Below, piece by piece: positions 53,137-59,481 of a stretch of 62,327 nucleotides of DNA; position 1 is the first letter of the stretch, and each line of letters starts with the position of its first letter. This stretch comes from Deltaproteobacteria bacterium. Lineage in GTDB: Bacteria; Lernaellota; Lernaellaia; JACKCT01. The notes beneath the pieces are model-generated. The model was not told where the DNA came from. It made no database searches and was given only the letters and a program-made list of their open reading frames with translations. The stretch covers positions 1-62,327 of the forward strand of contig JACKCT010000015.1 in the NCBI GenBank assembly GCA_020633895.1. Direction: 5' to 3'. Both the position numbers and the translations under genes were made by a program.

Positions 53137-54510
53137 ATGCCGATAGGACCTATAAAAACAGCAATACTGCTTTTCTCGGCAAAAAGTGCCGTCACTTGTC
53201 GAAACATGATTTCAATATTGCTTGCTCTAAGCGTTATTGCATGCAACTCTGGATCAAGGTGGCAACGCGAGAGCCACACAGAAAAATTTGCGGACATCGA
53301 GAGAAGCGCAACCTATTCCGAGATAAGCTATGAGCACCTAAGAGAAATCATCTATAGAACAAATAGCCACAAGGCATACATGGAATTGGCTCGTCGAGGC
53401 GGAGCCAAAAGTGTCGGTATCTTGCGCGATGTTCTTATCCAGAAAATACCTAAGGATGGGTTTTCAACATGGACTTTACGCGCTGTCGAAGCGAGTCGCG
53501 CACTCGCAATCATGGCGAAAAATGGGGACCCGGCAGCAATTGAATTTTTAAAACAGGCGGTAGATTGGCGATATTGGACGTCAAACGTTGATATCGACAG
53601 CTTGTTTAGTGAGGCTATGATTGAGCCTGGCAATTTCTTCGTGGGACCTTTTGTAGAGCCTTTGATGCTCGCAAAAGATGACACTATTAGAGAGTATCTA
53701 ACGAAATTGTATGCAGAGCACGTCAAAGCCTCACCACCGGTTGTGCCTAACGGGGCTTTGGATGAAGGATTAGAAAAATATATCCGTCAAGATGCTATTG
53801 GCTCGAAATATTTTCCTAAAGAGGATGAGGATATTGCCAAAAAGTACATCAACGGCGTGTGGCTGAATCCCAAGCTACCAAATACGGTGCGATGTGTCAG
53901 AATGTGGCCTAGAAAATCTGCTCATTATTATCATGAATTTAAAGAGTTATTAAACAATGTGCATCGCAAGTCGAATTGGGCTCTTGTCATTCGGGGTATT
54001 GGGCTATGTGCAGCTTACAATTCGGGAGTGAATTCGCAAGAAGTCTTCGAGGAACTTAAGTTTTTCCTGGAAAGTCGATTTTCGGGTCCTGTTGACAAAG
54101 AAACAGCGAACGCGTTGCTGGAAGTCCCAATCACTTTGGCTTTATCGGACCTGGATTCACTTGATGAATATAAAAAATATATGAGAGAAGGAATGCGTCC
54201 GAGCGTGTGGAAAGATCGGACCTCATGGACTTTTCCGGGAATGAGTTTGCCGGAATCGCAAGTCGTACTTGCTCAGCAGTTTGTCAAAGCCTTTCTCTTA
54301 AGCGGCGAATCATTACCTAGCTTTGAAGAGGAGCGCAGCAAGATCGAAACGACGCTTTCCGACTTGCCGTTCGAAATTCGCAGTGAATATAGTAAAGCAT
54401 ATGATAAAGCAATAATGCTGAATCAAAAAAGTGATAGCAGATTAAATATCTGTCGGAGATTTTCGCTTAAGGCTCAGGCCAATCGCGACTATTGGAATTA
54501 TCCATATTGA
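53137..54510 (+). CDS. AT-rich HEAT-like lipoprotein, unknown
   Basis: A 457-residue protein. The ATG at 53137 follows GGGAG by 7 bases; an ATG at 53206 would give a shorter signal. The lipobox is VIAC, Cys36 of the long form. Helical segments such as YMELARRGGAKSVGILRDVL, RAVEASRALAIMAKNGDPAAIEFL and REYLTKLYAEHV are amphipathic pairs, as in HEAT-type repeats, but no family is firm. Base use differs sharply from its neighbours: the gene is AT-rich, with codons such as AAA, ATT and TTA that the flanks avoid. This points to recent transfer. It has an AT-rich upstream gap and is convergent with the cupin gene. Confidence 0.75.
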   Translation: MPIGPIKTAILLFSAKSAVTCRNMISILLALSVIACNSGSRWQRESHTEKFADIERSATYSEISYEHLREIIYRTNSHKAYMELARRGGAKSVGILRDVLIQKIPKDGFSTWTLRAVEASRALAIMAKNGDPAAIEFLKQAVDWRYWTSNVDIDSLFSEAMIEPGNFFVGPFVEPLMLAKDDTIREYLTKLYAEHVKASPPVVPNGALDEGLEKYIRQDAIGSKYFPKEDEDIAKKYINGVWLNPKLPNTVRCVRMWPRKSAHYYHEFKELLNNVHRKSNWALVIRGIGLCAAYNSGVNSQEVFEELKFFLESRFSGPVDKETANALLEVPITLALSDLDSLDEYKKYMREGMRPSVWKDRTSWTFPGMSLPESQVVLAQQFVKAFLLSGESLPSFEEERSKIETTLSDLPFEIRSEYSKAYDKAIMLNQKSDSRLNICRRFSLKAQANRDYWNYPY

Positions 54511-54570
54511 CCTCTACTGTCAAAAAATCATAATATTATGACGAGGGTAGTGGATCTATATTTTGTCTAA

Positions 54571-54990
54571 TTATTGCCCGTACTCCTCGTCAGTGACTTT
54601 TTCCAACCATTCGACGGCCGTTCCGTCGAGATGTTCCTGGACGGCGACGTGCGTCATGGGGGTGTCCGGCGCGGCGCCGTGCCAGTGTTTCACGTGGGCG
54701 GGGATCCAAACGATGTCGCCCTGATGCATCGGCTGGGCGTCGTCTCCCTGTTTTTGGACGTAGCCGGATCCGGCGGTCACGATCAGGAGTTGGCCGAAGG
54801 GGTGCGTGTGCCAGGCGGTTCGCGCGCCCTTTTCGAACGACACGGTGGCGCCCTGAACGCGCGACGGGTCGTCCGGTCCGAAGGGCGCGGCGATCTTCAC
54901 GTCTCCCGTGAAATAATCTGTCGGTCCATTGCGCGTGGTTTCGGGGGTAGACCGGATAATGCTGACGGATTTGCTTTGTTCATCGTTCAT
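54571..54990 (-). CDS. Cupin-domain protein
   Basis: A 139-residue protein of the small cupin type. The ATG at 54990 has GGAGG about 6 bases upstream. Cupin motif 1 is [25 protein letters not shown] near 52-76 (core WHTHPFGQ, metal His residues), and motif 2 is [15 protein letters not shown] near 92-106. The G-x-x-x-x-H-x-H pattern supports a bound metal. The layout equals a known cluster of cupin proteins annotated near carboxymuconolactone decarboxylases and mandelonitrile-lyase-like enzymes, but the reaction is unknown. It is the last chromosomal gene before the tRNA-Met fragment. GC content matches the main genome. Confidence 0.88.
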   Translation of the reverse strand: MNDEQSKSVSIIRSTPETTRNGPTDYFTGDVKIAAPFGPDDPSRVQGATVSFEKGARTAWHTHPFGQLLIVTAGSGYVQKQGDDAQPMHQGDIVWIPAHVKHWHGAAPDTPMTHVAVQEHLDGTAVEWLEKVTDEEYGQ

Positions 54991-55156
54991 TTCGACCTCC
55001 GGGGCGATCCGGGCGACCGCCGATGCGATGGGCGACGCCGTGGCGCGAGTGCTGTGGATCTATCCTTGGCCACGGCATCGGTTCATGCAAGAGCCCGGCA
55101 AATTGCTGAAGATCGTTGGGGAGGGATTCCAAGCGTTTCGTGATAGGGACACGTCG

Positions 55157-55193
55157 AAAAAGAAAACGGGGTCAGCCGCAAACGGCTAACCCC
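55157..55193 (-). terminator. Rho-independent terminator of the former tRNA-Met gene
   Basis: Read on the minus strand, GGGGTTAGCCG and CGGCTGACCCC (55183-55193, 55168-55178) pair with one G-U and close a 4-base loop, then GTTTTCTTTTT follows. It begins 13 bp beyond the tRNA fragment end, the normal spacing for a tRNA terminator. Confidence 0.88.
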
Positions 55194-55206
55194 ATGAAAT
55201 CGTTCA

Positions 55207-55253
<47 letters not shown>

Positions 55254-55351
55254 TTTCTTGGTTTGTCAAAGTGCTATCTACCTAAATACATTGTGTTCTT
55301 GATCTTGTCCACCATGCCTATTTATGGGCATATCACGCATTCTGTGTCCGA

Positions 55352-55412
55352 AAATGGCCGAAACTATATCAAAGATAACTAGGCTTGTCGAAATGGCCGA
55401 AAAATGGCCGAA
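55352..55412 (+). repeat. Three direct repeats AAATGGCCGAA
   Basis: Exact 11-bp copies start at 55352, 55391 and 55402. The last two are head-to-tail, one helical turn apart. They lie just inside the element end, where integrase arm-binding sites or replication iterons would be. The 374 bp between the tRNA fragment and the HTH gene show no other supported feature. Confidence 0.7.
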
Positions 55413-55627
55413 GCCGTTCTGCGCGATATGTGTCGTCACGACGACGGGGCGGTACTTCTCTACAGTTTGTACAGGTGTTCCCGGTCTCATTCGTCTATAT
55501 GTTGTTGGATTCTCCAAAATTCTCCTTACGTACCCCCACCGAATGTGCTAGAAGCGTTCTGGTGAGGGGGAAACAGCCGAAAATGGGGGTTGAACGTTTT
55601 TCGGCACAACAAATCAAGGATCGCGCC

Positions 55628-55849
55628 ATGAACTCTTCGCCCTCGTCCGTTAACACCGTGCCTGAGTTGTTGAACTACGAAGAAGCCGCCAAACTCCTAC
55701 GATTCAAAGTCCCGACCCTGTACAGCCTGGTGTCACGAAAGCAGATACCGCACATTCGATTGAGCGGCCGATCCGTCCGTTTTGATCGCGATGTTCTTCT
55801 CCAGTGGCTGGCTGAGCGGGCATTTCATCCCGGCAAAACCGCCAACTAA
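55628..55849 (+). CDS. Excisionase-like helix-turn-helix protein
   Basis: A 73-residue protein. The ATG at 55628 follows AAGGA by about 7 bases; longer readings run through non-coding sequence. LLNYEEAAKLLRFKVPTLYSLVSRKQIPHIRLSGRSVRFDRDVLLQWL (about 17-64; core YEEAAKLLRF, PTLYSLVSRKQIP, RFDRDVLLQWL) is the MerR/HTH_17 excisionase pattern. In integrative elements such proteins steer the integrase to excision or act as regulators. It is the first gene inside the proposed element end. The integrase itself is not in the window. Confidence 0.82.
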   Translation: MNSSPSSVNTVPELLNYEEAAKLLRFKVPTLYSLVSRKQIPHIRLSGRSVRFDRDVLLQWLAERAFHPGKTAN

Positions 55850-55962
55850 GTCCCGGCACCAAACGCGATTTCACTGCATCGGACACCCGTGTGTTCATTG
55901 CCGGTCAAGATTGCGCCCCGCAGTTTTGACGTCGGGCAGTTGCGTCCGTCTAGGAGTACATA

Positions 55963-56673
55963 ATGGCTCGTCGACCTCGAGAGAAGAATAGAGGGCGGTT
56001 TTGGGGGTTTATGCCCTACGAATTCATGAAATCATCGGCAATCAAGGAGCTGCACTCCGACGCGCGCTCAGTCCTCTTGAACCTTCAGGCACAGAAAAAC
56101 GGGTATCGGGATCACGATGATTGCATCCCTTGGGGTTACACCGATGGCCCATTCCCGATGCGAAAGGAATGCGTTAGCCGTGGGCTTTTCACTCTAATCC
56201 GATTAGGAGTGATTGAACGAGTCGAAGGTTCGGTCCTCCACGATGGCAAGTATCGTAAACCTCGGTATAAAATTTCCGAAAAGTGGGCGAAATACGATCC
56301 GGAGAATCCCGGTAAATTCCTTTTAGAATCGCCTTTTGTTCAACCTAGGTGGAAATCGTTTTTCACCAAAGACGGGGAATGGGTATCGGGGGTCGATCCT
56401 AATCTCGCCCCTTCAAAGAAAAGATCGACTCCCAAACTTCGGCGAGAAAAAAGCCTGGTCCGACCCTCGAACTCGGATGACGCCCTGTCGGTCCGCCGTT
56501 CGGACGCGGATACAAAACTCGCGAGCGCTGTCGGTCCGAAGCGCGGACCGACACAGCCTGCAACCCAAGTTCGCGGGGCGGACGCACTTATAGATAACCA
56601 TACCAGAATACCGGATCCTCGCGTCCGAGATCTAGTAGAAAATCTTGTAGACCACATGAGGGTTAGTCACTAA
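55963..56673 (+). CDS. Replication-initiator-like winged-helix protein, tentative
   Basis: A 236-residue protein. The ATG at 55963 follows AGGAG by about 7 bases. The amino half runs FMPYEFMKSSAIKELHSDARSVLLNLQ near 16-42, then KECVSRGLFTLIRLGVIERVEG near 67-88 and KPRYKISEKWAKY near 97. This fits the winged-helix order of small Rep-type proteins seen beside excisionase genes in integrative elements. The carboxy half is Arg/Lys-rich and low in hydrophobics, probably disordered, and no helicase or nickase motif is present. A transcription regulator is the main alternative. Position between xis-like and mutasome genes suits an element-maintenance role. Confidence 0.5.
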   Translation: MARRPREKNRGRFWGFMPYEFMKSSAIKELHSDARSVLLNLQAQKNGYRDHDDCIPWGYTDGPFPMRKECVSRGLFTLIRLGVIERVEGSVLHDGKYRKPRYKISEKWAKYDPENPGKFLLESPFVQPRWKSFFTKDGEWVSGVDPNLAPSKKRSTPKLRREKSLVRPSNSDDALSVRRSDADTKLASAVGPKRGPTQPATQVRGADALIDNHTRIPDPRVRDLVENLVDHMRVSH

Positions 56674-56836
56674 GCGCGCCCCGCCGGGGCCCTCAAAGCC
56701 CCAAGGCGGGTGGCGTGATAGAAGCGAAAATATTGCAACTATTTCCGACCGCCCACTCGCGCGCGCGCGTGTCATGGGGTTAGCGCAAATTGCGTTTGCC
56801 CTTCCCGAACAGTTTGTCCACGAAAAGGAGTGCGCT

Positions 56837-57085
56837 TTGAAAGACCATGAGCGGCTGCTAAAACTTCTCGCCTCGATTCAAGAAATCGGAAAGTCGCGCG
56901 GGCCACAGGTCCGAAAGCGAAACCGCCCCAAGTGCGGGGCCAAGACGCGCCAGGGGACGCCCTGCCAAGCGCCGCCCGTTTGGGACCACGCGAACAACCG
57001 CCCCCGGAACGGTCGCTGTCGGATGCACGGGGGCCTTTCCACGGGGCCGAAGGGGAAACGGCGGGGCAAGGTCGCATCGGCTTAG
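56837..57085 (+). CDS. Small Cys/His protein with HGG-STGPKG motif
   Basis: An 82-residue protein from the TTG at 56837, which follows AAGGAG by 6 bases; an ATG at 56774 has no site. A helical amino part (KDHERLLKLLASIQEI) leads to RPKCGAKTRQGTPCQAPP and NGRCRMHGGLSTGPKGKRRGK. Two Cys in the first part and Cys/His in the second could bind zinc. I know this C-G-A-K-T-R-x-G-x-P-C plus H-G-G-x-S-T-G-P-K pattern as a family of tiny proteins carried by phages and integrative elements; its function is unknown to me. It lies 260 bp ahead of imuA. Confidence 0.75.
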   Translation: MKDHERLLKLLASIQEIGKSRGPQVRKRNRPKCGAKTRQGTPCQAPPVWDHANNRPRNGRCRMHGGLSTGPKGKRRGKVASA

Positions 57086-57225
57086 AATCGCCTCCCACGG
57101 GGCGATTCTCGGCCCTTAGCCCTTGGATTTGGAATCGCCCGCGCGCGTTGTGCCTCTGTTCGTGTTGCCGTCCCCCATCCCCGTAGCTTGCCTATTGTTT
57201 TCCATCGACACCTACCGATTTCCCC

Positions 57226-57254
57226 TTGCCTCGATTGTCGTACACTTGTACGAT
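57226..57254 (+). promoter_or_regulatory. Promoter of the imuA-imuB-dnaE2 operon
   Basis: TTGCCT (57226-57231) and TACGAT (57249-57254) are 17 bp apart, the ideal spacing, 91 bp upstream of imuA. A palindrome covers the spacer and -10 box, which suits repression. Confidence 0.6.
57238..57253 (+). promoter_or_regulatory. Candidate LexA (SOS) operator
   Basis: TCGTACACTTGTACGA is a 16-bp palindrome with perfect 6-bp arms and a 4-base centre. It overlaps the -10 box. The GTAC-N4-GTAC core resembles the cyanobacterial LexA box; the LexA of this host is not in the window. Confidence 0.55.
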
Positions 57255-57344
57255 TTCAGGCCGGGGGATACGGGTCATGGGAAAGTCCCGAACGAGTGAC
57301 AAGACGAGGGCGCGGACCGGCGAGTCGGGCCAAGAGGCCACGTC

Positions 57345-57998
57345 ATGAATGCCGTGCTCAAAGTGTTGGAATTTCCACGACGTTTGTCGGGAAGTGTCGC
57401 GACGGCGCAAGGGCATCCATCCGCGCGGGGTAAGCAGGATGCGCCGGTCTGGCGGTTGGGCGAGGTCAAGGGCCGTCTCGTGGAATTGTCCGGCGAGGCG
57501 GCATCGGCCAACGTGACCGCCGCCGTGGCTATGTTGGCGGACGCACAGCAACGAGGGGAAACCGCCGCGTGGGTGACGCCTCAAGACGGCGTCTTTTTCC
57601 CGCCCGACCTGACGACCCACGGGATCGACCTGGGGGCCTTGGCCGTCGTCTTCGGGCGGGATGCGGCTAGTCGGGTGCGTTCGGTGGAAAAGCTCGCCCG
57701 GAGCGGCGCGTTCGGCCTGATCGTCGTGGATTGCCGTGGCGCGGACGAGGTGCCCCTCAACGCCCTGACGTTGCTTGCCAGCCTCGCGTTGAGGCACGAC
57801 GCCGCTATCATTTTTCTGACCGAAAAAAAGCCGGAGCGCCCGTCCCTGGGCTCGTCCGTTTCCTTGCGCATCGAGACGCGAAAACAACGTGAGCGCCTGG
57901 GCCGGGCGCGTCTGGAATTCCACGCTTTGCGGGACAAGCAAAGGGGGCCGGGATGGACCTTGGGGAGCACATACGATGGACCGCCTGGCGTGCGTTAA
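57345..57998 (+). CDS. imuA: ImuA-like RecA-fold protein of the translesion mutasome
   Basis: A 217-residue protein with a degenerate RecA-like core. GEVKGRLVELSGEAASANVTAAVAML near 43-68 stands where the Walker A loop should be (G-x-L-x-E-L-x-G-x), but Gly-Lys-Thr is absent, as in other ImuA proteins. TAAWVTPQDGVFFPPDLTTHGIDL near 79-102 and GAFGLIVVDCRG near 124-135 complete the fold. Place and order with imuB and dnaE2 make the name secure. ImuA2/ImuA acts as a scaffold or accessory for error-prone synthesis. AAGAGG lies about 7 to 8 bases ahead of the ATG. The stop overlaps imuB by 23 bp. Confidence 0.85.
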   Translation: MNAVLKVLEFPRRLSGSVATAQGHPSARGKQDAPVWRLGEVKGRLVELSGEAASANVTAAVAMLADAQQRGETAAWVTPQDGVFFPPDLTTHGIDLGALAVVFGRDAASRVRSVEKLARSGAFGLIVVDCRGADEVPLNALTLLASLALRHDAAIIFLTEKKPERPSLGSSVSLRIETRKQRERLGRARLEFHALRDKQRGPGWTLGSTYDGPPGVR

Positions 57999-59481
57999 TG
58001 TCGACGAATTCCCGTTGCAGATTCTGCTGCGCCGCCGTCCCGAGTGGGCGAGCGGGGCCGTCGCCGTGGTGCATGACGACCGTCCCGGCGGTCAGGTGCT
58101 TTGGGTCAACGAGCACGCCCGCACCGTGGGCATCCTGCCGGGGATGACCTACGCCCGCGCCTTGTCCGCCGAATCAACCCTGCAAGCCGCCGTGGTGCCT
58201 CCCGAGCAAATCGAGGACGGCGTGCGGGAAATCGCCGCATTGCTGCGCCAATTCGCGCCGGAAATCGAAGCGTCCGAAGACGAGCCGGGCGTGTTCTGGC
58301 TTCAAGCGTCCGGGCTTAAGCGTTTGTTCCGTTCGGCGAGTCAGTGGACATGGGCCATCAAGGACGCATTGCGTTCCCTGGGTTTTCGCGCGGCGGTGGT
58401 GTTGGGCTATCGGCGTTTTGCCGTCTACGCCATTGCCAAGGCCCGGCCGGACGTGGTGGTGCTGCGCAACGAACGCCACGAAAACGAGGCCATGCGGGAC
58501 GTGGCCCTGAATCGTCTGGGGATGGACCCCAAGGCGCGCGACAAGCTGGAACAATTGGGCGTCTATAACATCGGGGATCTGGTCAAACTCGCCCCGTCGA
58601 GCCTGCGCCGCCGCTTCGGCGAGGAAACGGCCCGGTTGCACGATCTGGCGACGGGACGCCTCAACGAGCCTTGGCGACCGTCCGTGCCCGACGAGCCGAT
58701 CCGCGCCGTGCTGCAATTCGAGCCGCCGGAAGAGGACGCCGAACGCCTGTTGTTCACCCTCAAGACGCACCTACATCCGATCTTGCGCGAACTGGCGAAC
58801 GCGGTCCTGGCGCTCGCCCGTCTGGAAATCCGCTTGCAACCCGAGCGCCGCCCGTCGCAAATTCTCCCGCCCCGCGTCGATGAAATCCGTCCGAGCGAAG
58901 CGACATTGGACGAGCGCGTGCTGATGGACCTGATTCGACTGCGTTTCGAGGGGGAGCCGCTGCGACATGCCGTCGAGGAAGTGACGCTCATCGCCTTTGA
59001 CGCCCCCGCCGACCAAAAACAGCTTCGCCTCTTTTTCGAGGGGCCGCGCCGGGATCTGGACGCGGCGAATCGGGCCTTGGCGCGCATCCGCACGGAGCTT
59101 GGGCCGGACGCGGTGGTCCATGCCGTTTTGCAGGACGGGCATTTGCCCGAGGCGGGGTTTCGTTGGGAGCGGTTGGACAAGCTGGCCTATCCCAACACGG
59201 GCGAGGCGACCAAGCCGCGTCTGGTCCGCACGATGCACGCCAAGCCCAAGCCCCTGCCGACGCAGCGCCGACATGACACGGCGACGGACGGTTGGATGGT
59301 GGCCGGTCCCGCCGCCGGGCCGGTGGTGCGTAGTCACGGCCCCTATCTCGTCTCCGGGGGTTGGTGGCGAAAGGAAGTGCGTCGCCGGTATTTCTACGTC
59401 GAGACGCAGCGGGGGCAATGGCACTGGATCTTCTATGACGAGCGCCGCCGCCGGTGGTTCGAGCAAGGGCGGGTCGAATAG
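57976..59481 (+). CDS. imuB: ImuB, Y-family polymerase-like protein of the mutasome
   Basis: A 501-residue protein from the ATG at 57976, which follows GGGGAG by about 9 bases. The Y-family fold shows as [20 protein letters not shown] near 5-24, [12 protein letters not shown] near 51-62 and the finger region; [11 protein letters not shown] near 109-119 occupies the place of the S-I-D-E-A-Y palm motif, and the catalytic Asp-Glu is missing, as in ImuB. Thumb and little-finger regions run to about 350 ([24 protein letters not shown] near 194-217). A carboxy tail, after about 440, ends with a Trp/Arg-rich segment ([34 protein letters not shown] in short pieces), typical of ImuB. It recruits DnaE2 to the sliding clamp. 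Confidence 0.92.
   Translation: MDRLACVNVDEFPLQILLRRRPEWASGAVAVVHDDRPGGQVLWVNEHARTVGILPGMTYARALSAESTLQAAVVPPEQIEDGVREIAALLRQFAPEIEASEDEPGVFWLQASGLKRLFRSASQWTWAIKDALRSLGFRAAVVLGYRRFAVYAIAKARPDVVVLRNERHENEAMRDVALNRLGMDPKARDKLEQLGVYNIGDLVKLAPSSLRRRFGEETARLHDLATGRLNEPWRPSVPDEPIRAVLQFEPPEEDAERLLFTLKTHLHPILRELANAVLALARLEIRLQPERRPSQILPPRVDEIRPSEATLDERVLMDLIRLRFEGEPLRHAVEEVTLIAFDAPADQKQLRLFFEGPRRDLDAANRALARIRTELGPDAVVHAVLQDGHLPEAGFRWERLDKLAYPNTGEATKPRLVRTMHAKPKPLPTQRRHDTATDGWMVAGPAAGPVVRSHGPYLVSGGWWRKEVRRRYFYVETQRGQWHWIFYDERRRRWFEQGRVE

Noticed and set aside
55385-55627. A longer amino end for the excisionase-like protein
   Set aside because: The extension runs through the direct repeats, has no ribosome site and no recognisable fold; the ATG at 55628 has AAGGA at normal spacing.
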